A stretch of DNA of 64,000 nucleotides, from assembly GCA_963924555.1 (NCBI GenBank), contig OZ004596.1, forward strand, positions 3,916,139 through 3,980,138. Reading direction: 5' to 3'. Shown piece after piece: positions 1 through 11,200 of the stretch. A program made the translations under genes and the position numbers. Numbering within the stretch: the stretch's first letter is position 1; each line of letters starts with the position of its first letter. Source of the stretch: Crambe crambe (taxonomy: Eukaryota > Porifera > Demospongiae > Poecilosclerida > Crambeidae). The notes beneath the pieces were generated by a model that saw nothing but the letters and a program-made list of their open reading frames with translations, did no database searches and was not told the DNA's origin.

Positions 1-754
1 TATTTTGGGGGTGAACTTGTTACTAGAAAGTGTCCTGATTAGAGAAAGGTGTCCTTACTTCAGGGTACCCTCATACCCCTGCATAATTTAGAGCCTGGGT
101 ACGAGGCTAACTTTGTGAATTCAGTACGTTACAGAAACAGGAAAGTGTGAGGGGTATCTTTAATTAATTCAGAAGGTAAAAAAAAGTTCCTGCAGTCTCT
201 GATAGAACAACATAAAATAGGGGCTAGATCTGATGTCTCTTGGGGACATTGCCATCATGCATGGATTCATCCATCCATGCTGTGTACAGTGCAGTAGTTA
301 AAGACATAACATCGTAAGTGTGCAGGCACTCATCCAGTGCTGCCATGAATGTCATGCATCCACCCACACATGTATAGTATTAACCATGTGCACCTAGCAG
401 ATGGCCGTATCCTTGGATACAATGTATTTATGCTGAGATCCGGTCACATTGCAGGGTTCATATTACAGTGGGACCTCATATTAACCTTATAATGACATTC
501 CAAGCAGTGAACTGGAACGCGTGTCCTGTTTATAAGGCTGGTATGCATACCTGCCACACCCACTGACAGAGAGCCACAGATTGCTTATCCTGCTGTGTTT
601 AGGATATCCCTTACAGGGAATAACCCACTGGCCTGGAGAATTGATATCAAACCTAAACCTTGTGGGAAGTTGAATTATGAACAAGGGAGTTTCATACTTT
701 TGTTTCCAATGCATTTTCAACTCCATTAGGGGAGATGGATTAGATATAAATGTG

Positions 755-940
755 GTCTAAAGCATTCACCTTGCCCCTCGATCATTCACTATAACTGCTA
801 TAACTTTCTCAATTCTTAGCCAAATTTCTTCAACAGAGAGCTGATTATCCACTCTCTCTGCTGTGTTTGAAATTTGAAATTTGGTCAAGATTTGAGAAAG
901 TTATAGCAGTGATCAAGGGGCAGAGTGAATGCAAATAGAC
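755..940. repeat. Foldback (inverted-repeat) element
   Basis: Two arms of about 80 bp (755-838 and about 858-940) are imperfect reverse complements. Both contain the words CTGCTATAACTTTCTCAA and CCAAATTTC in inverted orientation around a short spacer rich in CTCTCT. This is typical of a MITE-like element. No coding capacity is visible. Confidence 0.7.
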
Positions 941-976
941 TTTTAGGATGGTCTTGAAGTCATTATGCTCTGTAAC

Positions 977-981
977 TTTTT

Positions 982-1012
<31 letters not shown>

Positions 1013-1017
1013 GGGGG
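977..1017. repeat. T15-G26 homopolymer tract
   Basis: A run of 15 T is followed directly by 26 G. Such tracts are prone to slippage and to assembly error, so the true length is uncertain. Confidence 0.9.
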
Positions 1018-1202
1018 AGGGTGCAAAGGTTATAATAATGTGAGCATGACATTGGTATGGGAGTAATGTACTGAATTGCATTACGTGTGTGTGTGTGTGT
1101 GTCATTATGGACAAGGATGTGATGTCACATAACTACACTCTGTGTGTGACAAAGTGCATTTGAAAATTTTAAACCTGTGGTCTTGAGATGTGTAGCTAAC
1201 CC

Positions 1203-1258
1203 CCTTGATGAAGAACCCCTATGTGGATGAGGAACCCCTATATGGATGAGGAACCCCT
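1203..1258. repeat. Short tandem repeat, unit about 20 bp
   Basis: Three imperfect copies of a unit close to GATGAGGAACCCCTATATG lie head to tail. No function is evident. Confidence 0.7.
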
Positions 1259-1586
1259 TTGATGTGTGGGACTAGAGTTAGGGCTAGGGCATCATAGCTC
1301 GCCACTGAGTATAGGCATTATCTCAAGTCTGAAATATAATAATATAGTACATAATTCATGCCTATCTTGTGAAAGGATGCTGCATTTGTAAAAGGAGTTA
1401 GCTAGCTATAATTAGTGGCAACCCTGTTATGACAGCCAACTTATATGACTTGTATAGATGATGTGTTAATTAACCACTTGGAATGAAGGACACCCCAATA
1501 ATAATTGGGACACTTTGTGCAATTAGGGGCAGTCTGAATAACTGTGTGTAACTATGGATACTAATATGATATTTGTTATCTTGCAG

Positions 1587-1659
1587 CTGGTACCTCTCCC
1601 AGGCGGTTTTTGCTGATACTATTATGGCCTATCTCCAAATCAAAGACGAAAACAATTAA
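1587..1659 (+). CDS. Possible last exon of an upstream gene
   Basis: A good splice acceptor (TTGTTATCTTGCAG) is followed by an open frame reading WYLSQAVFADTIMAYLQ and ending in a TAA after IKDENN. The frame fits an incoming phase-2 intron. I do not recognise the protein, and the rest of the gene would lie left of the window or in the repeat-rich sequence before it. The call rests only on the acceptor and the short frame and could be chance. Confidence 0.3.
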
Positions 1660-2597
1660 CCACAAAGAGAAAATGCCATCAATCATTAATCAGCCACAAC
1701 CAATTTTTAATTGACTCAATCATCAAGTTATTATTTAATTTTCTGTCTGTCTCCAATCATGACATTATAATTAAAACAGTAGCTATATTTTATGGTGGAG
1801 AAGAGTGGCAATTTGCATAGCAACAATCATCAACATTCACTTCAGCCTTTTGTGTTGGTTACTACCCTATAGAACATCTTTGCCAAGCTATATCAACACC
1901 CATGGTGATGATTGAGTGCTGTACCAAATTTGTCCAGCCATCATCAGTCAGTGGATGATTATTAAATTGGTGCTTATAAACTCGAGAGCAGTTATGCAAT
2001 CGTGATTTCTTTCAGCTCGAATTTCAATCAAGTACGTGCCGAGCAGCTAGCCAGTAGCTATCTCATCTCTCATTCTCAAGTGAATGCAGCTGTAAGTTAG
2101 CAGCTTCATGGGTAAAGTCAATAAGAACTATGGCTAGCAGCTGTAACAGCTGAGCTGCAAGAAAAAATTGTAAAAGTTGTATAATCTAATTTGTCTAGCT
2201 AGCTATCTCTCAGTGAATGTAGCTAAGTAGAGCATTAAATATGTCCCACTCTTGATGACCTAGCTAATACCTGTAGTGAATGGTGTGTAATCACCAGTCA
2301 TGCATTCATTTTGCTATAGTTTATGTAGCTAGCTAGTAGCTACATCTAGAATAGGTGCATTTTTTGTTGGAGAGTCATATTTCAGCAGTGGCATCAACTC
2401 AATAACCCGTAGACATAGCTGGAGTTCTTCTGCAGTCACTACATTAACTAGCTAGCTAGCTATTTGATGGAAATCATCACAATTGTAACAGCTCTGTCCA
2501 CTCCACTGGTTACCAACTGCTAGTGTAGTTAGCATAGTCTATAGACTACTATTGTGTTTGCTTAATAGCTAGAATTTGCTAATTATTGCTTCCACAG
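1660..2597. other. Gap holding the upstream region and probable 5' UTR intron of the pseudokinase gene
   Basis: No coding exon is visible. The sequence just before the kinase exon ends in a consensus acceptor (GCTTCCACAG, last base 2597), three bases before the first ATG. A non-coding first exon therefore probably lies in this stretch. Clusters of AGCTAGCT words occur at 2040-2470. Confidence 0.4.
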
Positions 2598-2600
2598 AAA

Positions 2601-5051
2601 ATGATGACAGATTTGATGCAAAGTACGGGTTTCCAGTATCAGCATGTCACGATCATTGAAGATAAGGAGTTAGGAAGAGGAGTATATGGTCGAGTCTGCA
2701 GGGCATCATGTGATGAGTTGCCCAGTGCAGCTAAACTGCTTAATCCCAAGCTCTTTCAATTCAGCGATGATCTAGTGGTAAAGAGTTTCAAGGAGGACTG
2801 CAAGTTGTTGATCGCTATCAGTCATCCCTCCATTGTTCAGTATTTAGATGCCTACATCCAACCAGAAACTAGACGGGCTGTGCTACTCATGGAACTATTG
2901 GACGAAAGCCTGACTGATTTCCTCGATCGATTGCAGAACCCTCTTCCAATGCATCTTCAGATCGACATCTGTCATGACATGATCCAAGCCCTTGCCTATC
3001 TCCATTCAATCAATATCACCCACAGGAACTTGACAGGAAAGAATGTCTTGATAAATGCAGGAAGCCGAGCCAAAGTGACAGATTTCATGATGATGAAGAT
3101 GGCAGATGCCCAACAGGCAGCCAATCCACATTTCAAGCACATGACAATACCAGATTCTTCAGGTTATATGCCTCCAGAGGCATTCAGATTTCCACCATCT
3201 TACACAAACATGCTTGATATTTTTTCCTTTGGAGTTGTGTGTCTTCAAGTCATCACTAAACAGTTCCCCCATCCTTCGTCATACAAAATCTCGGAAATTG
3301 AACGGAGGAGGTCCGATTTGAACTCAGTGGATCCAGGCCATCCAATGTTGGCCATTGTTATGAGTTGTCTCAAGGATAGAGATATCATTCGACCACCTGC
3401 CACACAATTGTGCCGCAAGTTTAGACAACTACAAAATACCCCGATGTACGCAGAGAGCCAGCTGAAGAGGGAGATAGCTTTGGAGGAGATAGAGGGGATC
3501 AGAATTGAACTTGACCAGCTGCAAAAGAAGAACAAGCAGCTGGCATCTCAATTGGAGAGTGTCCACATTGAAAATGAGCAGCTCTGTAGGCTGATTTCCA
3601 AACACTCTGAGAGCATCAGTTCGAATGTTAAATTAGGTAAGATCTTTTAGAAAGGAGATATGATTTCTTTTTGAACCCAAAGCACACAGGGATACAATCC
3701 ATTTAGTCCTGTAGTCATGTTTCAGCATCAGGTATTTTATCTCTCGCATGCCAGCATCGGAATGGTATTACCAGATCATTAATTCAATTAGTCACTAAAT
3801 AAGGCGTTGGTTCATTTCATAAGGTTAGATATTCACATCTGCAAAATAAGCTATTAAATTTCAAAATGAATCCTTCTCTATGCACACTTGAATAGTGATG
3901 TAGTTATGCTGTGTAGCTATCAAATCGCTATATGGGACTCTCTGAAATGTGAATGAGGTATGGGTATGAGCTATGGATATCCTTATTCATAAAGGGGTGT
4001 GGTGGTTTGCATCACTGCATGGCTATCTTTTAATAGCTGCATGCCTGGCTTGGACTCTCTGAAATATGAAAACAAAAATGGGGATACTTTTCCAGCACAG
4101 TGAATGAGTTGTGCATATTTGGACTATACAGTGTAGTACCTAAGTTTATGGGAAAGGGGTTCCACTGTAAACATGCAATCATTGGGAGTTCCTTTAACTG
4201 TATGCCTGGCTAGTAATAATAGGCTAGTGTTTTTTGCATCAACTGTGAAGACAACCAGAGCAGCCCCTGACACTTTTTGGGACCATTAGCTATAGTGTTC
4301 TGATACCAAAAGAACATTTTGGGATTATATAAATATAAAGATATAAACTTTTCTATATACCGGATGTTTTACTCAGTTGAATAATTAAGTTTTGGGGATT
4401 CCTGCATTAATGAGAAAAGTCACTAATTTTAATTTGTGTTTACCACACACAGCTAAGCCTTTTGGGGTCCCTGAGGACTACCTGGAAATTGATGATCCTT
4501 CACTGTTAGATGATGGTTTGGAGAGTCAGATGGACTTGTCTGCACCACACCCTGCTCTGTGGGTTATTAAGCTGTAGTTATTAGATGAGTAGTACTACTG
4601 AAGAACTAGGTATGAAGTATATAGCTACTTCCCTTAACAACAACAACAACAAGAACCAGCTGGTCCCAAAAGTGATTAATGATAAGATAACTTGTAACTA
4701 TTTTTCATTTCTTTCTTCAGATGGTATCACGGAAGTATTAAAAGAGATACTGCATGCATGAGGTTGCAGGGTATGTCCAAACCTGGGGCTTATCTGGTCA
4801 GAACAAGTGAGAGTGAGCCAGGCAGTTACGTTCTCTCTTTCCTGGATAAGCAGCTTCGTGTCTTCAACTACAAGATTGCCTGTCGGAATGGACAGTACAA
4901 TGCTCAGGGACAGAGCAAGAAATGGTTTTCTTCTCTGGGTAATTTGATTGGGTACTACACTCGGCACTCCACTGTCAAACAGAATCAGCATTTGGACATA
5001 CCAGTGGCTCCCCCTGAGGTAAATTCAAACTTGGTTTTCAATCACCAATGA
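2601..5051 (+). CDS. Pseudokinase-SH2 protein with RASA1-like SH2 exons
   Basis: Three exons (2601-3636, 4453-4558, 4721-5051) join in phase to give about 490 residues. A kinase fold occupies residues about 20-300: glycine loop LGRGVYGRV, the VAIK-type lysine K45, and a PPEA segment. The catalytic HRD is H-R-N (N143) and DFG is D-F-M (163), so loss of phosphotransfer is expected. A coiled-coil (about 305-340) follows, then an acidic linker and an SH2 domain starting WYHGSIKRD with the phosphotyrosine-binding Arg in YLVRTS. The linker and SH2 exons match RASA1 exons 1-2 downstream in wording and intron phases (2, then 0), so they probably arose by local duplication. The stop at 5051 lies past a possible donor at 5018; the last exon could instead splice onward. 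The ATG at 2601 is the first after the acceptor. Confidence 0.75.
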
Positions 5052-5230
5052 TGAGATTCATAATTTTCTCCCTAGGTGGTTCCTTTGCCAATTATGTTAA
5101 AGACTTGATTAATTTATTTATCTTTTTTTATTGTTAATTTTTTTAATTCTATGTAATTTTGCTGTTACTGATTATGGTAAACGGTCGTTATACATTATTT
5201 TATAACCTGGATATCGGTAATGATCGTTAG

Positions 5231-5236
5231 AATAAA
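5231..5236 (+). terminator. Polyadenylation signal AATAAA
   Basis: A canonical AATAAA lies 180 bp after the pseudokinase-SH2 stop and 54 bp before the RASA1 start codon. It would separate the two transcription units, although the spacing is very tight. Confidence 0.45.
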
Positions 5237-5289
5237 ATGCGCATGACGTAATTTCAGAAGAAGAGCTGAGCTAGCTAGCCGATCCGAAG

Positions 5290-8200
5290 ATGGCGACAGG
5301 TCAGGTGGCTGTAGCAGATGACATTGATGGAGACGTGGAGATCGAGCCTCCGATTTACATAACCAGACGGTTATTGCAGCAACTTGCGTACATTCCTGTC
5401 ACGGGGGATGAGGACTTCTCGCCAGACGAAGAATGCGAACCCGAAGAAGCGGAAGATTACGACCTTGTAGCACCACCATTGGAATCGTGAGTGTTGGAGG
5501 AGATTAGCTCTGGAGGGTGAAGTGCTGGGGGAAAGGTACTGTAATGCATATGCTTCCTTACTAGGTGGTACCATGGAAGGATAAGCAGGCAGACAGCTTG
5601 TGAGCGTTTGGAGTTGGTTGGTGAAGCAGGTGGGTATGTGGTTCGGGAGAGCGTGCAACAACCTGGTGATTACGCCATATCCTACCTGAGCCGAACAGGG
5701 CACATCCACCACTTCAAAATCAATTCCAACTGTGGTGACTTCTACATTGGAGGGAGACAGTTCTATTCGCTGAATGACCTCATCGGGTTTTATGCCAACT
5801 GCTCGTGCATTTTAGAGAATGAATCACTGCAAGTGCCAGTAGTACCACCCAAGGTTAGCCACACCCCTTATTAACGGTTCCACTTGTCCTCTGAGTGTAT
5901 GTTTTCCTTTCATTACTCAAAATTGGTTGTTGCAAGTTCCTTATATGGAAGGTAGACCTGCCGTTGAGCAAGTGACTTATTTAGTGGAGGAGTCATTATT
6001 TTTTTGCTTTCCATTTCACAAAAGCAAATCAGTAATCTTCATCTGATAGCAAAAGTTTTTTTTTCCCCCATATTGTTTTGATTTTGGTTGTAGCCTAAAA
6101 GAAAACAGTTGTGAGCATTCAATATATCAACAAGGCTTCCTTTTCCAGGGAGGTGTGGACATTAAACATTAAGAGCATGAGGATAATATTCCAGTCAGTG
6201 GAATCGATACCCTTACACCTAAAATTTAATCTCTCCATTCTCTCTTGTAATTCAAATGTCCTGATTGGAAGGGTGGCTCAGCTAAACGTCAATTTCACTA
6301 GTCCTGACTTTAGGGGGTACAGAATCATCTGGTTTTCAGGGGCTCAGGGTAGTACCCTCGTGCTCTTAATGTCCATACTTCTCTGGATAAACACTGAATG
6401 CTCATAACTGTTTTCTAAAATCAAATCAAAACTAATGGGGGGAGAAAAACAAAACTTTAAAAGGTACAGACTTGAGGGAATCATCTGGTTTTCAAGGGCT
6501 CAGGGTTTCTATGATGTGTATTGTGTAAATATTTGCAGCCCGTGCCTCTCTACATGATGCTAAGGGCCACCACCTCCCATGAAAAGACACTTGGAACAGA
6601 TGAGCTAACGTGAGTGGCATATTATTGTATGGACAATGAAATATACACAACGTATACATAATCTGCCAGTTTTCTAATCAGGTGGCCAGTCTTCTAATCA
6701 GGATACTTGGCCAGTTTTCTAATCAGGACATTTTCATGGTCCCCAAAGTGTCCTTACAGAAAATTCCACTGCATGTGTGGAGAAGATTTGATGCTGTTGA
6801 TAATAATTATGGGGTTACCCCTGTTATTAATCTGTGTATAGCTGGTTGTTATGACTGCTAGCTCGAGTGTGTGTATATCAATCAGCTTTAGTATTGTTTA
6901 GTACACACCATGGGTTATCATGTGGAGCCATGCTATCCCTGTTCAGAAAGTTCCATTAGTCACAGCAGCAGTAGCTGAATAGTGGAAATTGGAGGGATAT
7001 CCCCTTAAGAGGTGATTATTAGAAGTAGCTTTTTAGTCCGACTTTTGATGACCTTATTTGGAGTTGTTGGGTGTAGGTTAACTAACAAGTAATCTGTTGC
7101 CATGACAATTGTTGCTGCTGTGAAGTCACACCTAAAGGAAACTTGTTTCTCTGATACTATGCAATTCCTAATAAGTTCAAGACCACTTGTCACTTTACAA
7201 TAACTACTACACACTTTCCTCTTGCCTGTCCCTCTCCTCCCTTCTCTTCCTCTCCCCTTTCTCCATTAATTTTTGATTGTCTTCATTTTCCCATTCCATC
7301 TCCTCCTCAATCCTCTGCTCCCCTTCTCCTCCCCTCTTCCTCCCCTTCTCCCCCTCTCCTCTTCCCCTCCCTCTCCTCCTCCTCTTCCCCTCCTCCCTCT
7401 CTCCTCCTCCCCTCTTCCTCCGTCTCCTCCTCCTCCATATACAGGATTGATGCTGGAGAGGTGTTCCTCTTACTCAGCCTTTTAAGTGACGAGTGGGGGT
7501 GGGGGAGGTCCCAGAAGACCGAGCTGTGTGGGTTGATCCCCATTGCTATCATGGAGGATGTCGTAAGCTCCTTTTCTCCAGACTTTGCAACAATTATCTC
7601 TATCTTTATTTCTAGACTCATGAGGACAGCAACCTTGGTAAGCCCTGGTATCATGGAGCCATTGGGAGAGATGATGCCGTCAAGTTTCTCATGCAGAGTA
7701 AGTGTCAACATTTCTCCCTTCTTGCTACATGTGGCTTATCTCCCTTGTATTTACAGAAGGAGTTCCTGGGAGCTTTCTGGTACGGAAGACAAGAGGTGGG
7801 GAGGATGAAACTCACTACTCCATGGCTGTGCGGACATTCGACAGGGTCCAGAGGTTCCTCATCACACGATACACAACAGGATATTATGTCTTTGGAGGCC
7901 GTCCCTTCAATTCGTGAGTTAGAGAGCGAGAGAGAGAGAGAGAGAGAGAGAGATCCTAGTCATGGCTTTACTCTCTTCACAGGATGGAGGATATTATCGA
8001 AAGATATCGGAGTGAAGTCATTTTGGATGGTCTGAAACTAGGCTCTCCATTACCCCTGGTATGTATCCTCCCCCAACCTCCCACTTTGCCACCCCTCTCT
8101 TCCCCTGGTTCCTTCTTTCCCATTCTGTCATAAGCAGTTTTTTTTTTTCACTCCTTTGCTCAGGAACCAGAGCTGCTGCAGTCAATGTCGACTCAGCCCA

Positions 8201-11200
8201 CTTCCAGAATAGTGGAGAGCCTTCCCTCAGGCTCAAACCGCCGTGGCTCCATCAGTGCCATGCCTGGGGACATCACAGGCACTTTATCACTTAGGAAAGG
8301 TCAGTCAATTGACAGGAGTCAAAAAAAGGCCTTTTTTGAGGCACTTGGCCTATGATTTATTTCATAGGGAAGAAGAGTCCAGTGTATGGCAAAGGGAAAC
8401 AATTCTATTTTGTCCTTCAGTGGAAAGATAGAAAACTCCTTTACTATGAGCATGAATCAGTGAGTAGATCAACTCCTACCAATGTATTATTCACTCCTCT
8501 CCTATAGCGTCACAGGGCAAAAGGTTTGCTGGATCTGAGACAGTGCAAAGTTTATGAAGTGCACCCCAGTTTATTTGGACCGTAAGAGCCTTTCCAGTAT
8601 ATCACATGACTTATCACCTGACTTATTGTTTCTATAGAAACTGTATCGTGGTGATGCTTAAGTATTTGAATGAGGTTTCATTTTACTATCTCTCCACTGA
8701 AAGTAGTGGAACTATGCAGGTATGCCCAGTTGTACAAACCACACCCTTCAAAATCCTGACCTATTTTTAATTTTTTTTCTTTTTCTCTAGGAGTGGCTGA
8801 AAGTTCTTCGGCTATGCACAAAGCCGCCAGAGGCTCAGGAGCAGAAACAGATTCAGCAGGCACGCTCCCTGAACATAGTGGTGAAGGACTGCAAGCTCTC
8901 AAGACCAAATACACAGGTAACAGAACCTCATCTAGACCAATACATACGCTAGTAATAAGTGTACTTCTGAACCTCATCAACAGAATGTGCAGGGGTTATT
9001 ATTATTATATGTAAGACTACGATATCAGGACTTGCAATAACAGTCAGTCACAGGATAATTTTCCGGTCATCATTTATCATTTTCTGACCAATTCTTATAT
9101 TAAAAACTGCTATTAAAATATCATCTCCAGACAATAGAGTGTTACTGTGAGCCCTGCAATACTCCTTAAACTTTTTTGTTCTGTCAACACTTGCGTATCA
9201 TGTGACTGTTCTCTTGTGCCTGTTGTGTATCACATGACTGTTCTCTTATGCCTGTATTGTATTGCACAACTGTTCTCGTATTCCTGTGTTGCGTATCACA
9301 TGACTGCACTGGCTCTCAGTAGGTGTGTAGGATCTAAAGATCCCTTGACAATATAACTTTTTTTTGTAAATCCCAGAAGATAAACACCCTTTCATTCCCA
9401 TTGAATGAATATAAGTGCTGTTATTGTTGGACAAACATAAATGGATTGTTGAGCACAAAAACCACAATGTTTCAGCAGAATTGAAATAACAGCCTGACTC
9501 TGACGCAGGAACCTTTTTACCTTTGTCTGGTCAAATTCTAGTGAGCGCAAATTTTTCGTGGGTCAAAATTTTCGTGGTTTTGCAATAAATTCCCTTATTC
9601 TCCACAAAATCCACGAAAAATTTTACCCACGAAAATATCGCGCTATACGGTAGTCTCTCAGCCACTATGTCTGATCAGTACTACACTGACTTATGTAGGA
9701 ACTGAGAATAAGGAGGATAATAATCATATTAACTGTGCATAAAATAGTATGTCTGATCAGTATTGCACTGACTTGTGTTGTTGATTCATAGAACTGAGAG
9801 TAAAATCATTTTTAAGAGGATACACTGACTTGTGTAGTTGATTCATAGAAATCATTTTTAGGAACTGTGCATAAGAAGTGTCTAATATACTGAAGAATGT
9901 GTGCATACCTTTACTAAGAGTGTTTGTTGTTAGAAGAAAGAGTTGACAGTTGTTGATGCATGTTTTTAAAGGTTTCAATGTTATGAGGTGTCTGGGTAGG
10001 TACATGGGGAAGTCTGCCAGTGGGAAGACATCCCAACTGAGCTGCTTCTTTGGAAAAACTGTATAGTGAGGAAGAATTTTTTGTGGAGCAAAATATTTTT
10101 GTAGTTTTGCATGACCCATGAAAATTTCCTGCTATTAATGAATTGGCATGATTATGGTTTGTATTGTGTTGTGTTAGGTATATGCATTAGTCTTCATTGA
10201 TGGTGCATGTGTTGCTCGGACAAGGGCCATGCCTGAAGTCCCTTGCGTCTTCGACGAGGAGTTCTACTTTGAGTAAGTTCAAGCTTCCTAAGGTGCCCAA
10301 TGGCTAAGATATACAAAATGGTGTTTATGTACATGGGCAACCTGACCTACCACATATTTTTGTACATGATGACCCTTACCAAATAGTTGTCTCACAGTAC
10401 AGATCATGCCCAGAAGAATTGTATCATACTTGTCAATATGTGTTTGCACAAACTACTGATTCAACCTAACTGGTTACAGCTAGCAAGCTCACTCCTCAAT
10501 TGATGACCCTTTACCCACTTTCTTGTTAATTTTAGAGATCTTCCACCGTATTCTCAAGACTTTGTATGTGAAGTGCACACAACAAGAACAAAGAGACTTG
10601 GGAGTATTGTTAACAGAGAAAACCATTTAGGTGAGTCTAGAGAAAGAAAGAAGGACCTCCTTCACCTTCCCTTACTACCTCTATGTCTGTCTATTTTCAC
10701 TAGGACGTGTGCAGGTGTACTTTAGTGACCTTCCAAGTGGCCAGGAAGATGACCGGTGGCACCAGCTGATAGTGGGCAAGGCACCAAAAGGCTCCATCAG
10801 ATTCTGTGCTCTCTTCAAGGACTACGTCATTCTCCCTGAGGAAGAGTACGAAGGCCTCAAAAACGTGAGTTTGTGGTCTGAAGGCTGTGTATATGTGAGG
10901 GGAGACAAGTCATGTGATATAGCTACTAGATCACATGACAATTATGTGATGATCATGTGTTTGAGAAATGTTTATTTCTATAGCTTATTTTGAGTGATGA
11001 CTTGAAGACGATAGAAGCTCTGGCCAAAGTGTGCAAGGACCATCATGCAGAACTAGCCTCCACTCTTATCCACATCTTCTGCACTTATAATAGAGTCATT
11101 CCTCTAATTAATGCATGCTTGGCAAAGTCTGTCGACAATGAGGGTAAGTGGGCTGTCCTATCCCTCCCTCTCTCTCTCTCTCTCCTTTTCCCTTCTTTCC

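Larger units (their letters stand above)
1..1586. other. Intergenic, repeat-bearing, no gene recognised
   Basis: I see no convincing coding exon in this stretch. It holds a foldback element, a T/G homopolymer, a short GT run near 1085-1101 and a short tandem repeat, listed separately. The short open frames here lack splice context or any recognisable domain. Confidence 0.5.

Noticed and set aside
2601..3636. Active protein kinase
   Set aside because: HRD is HRN and DFG is DFM, so catalysis is unlikely even though the VAIK-type lysine is kept.
5371..5712. Minus-strand frame overlapping RASA1 exons 1-2
   Set aside because: It is a shadow of the coding strand across an intron with no domain.
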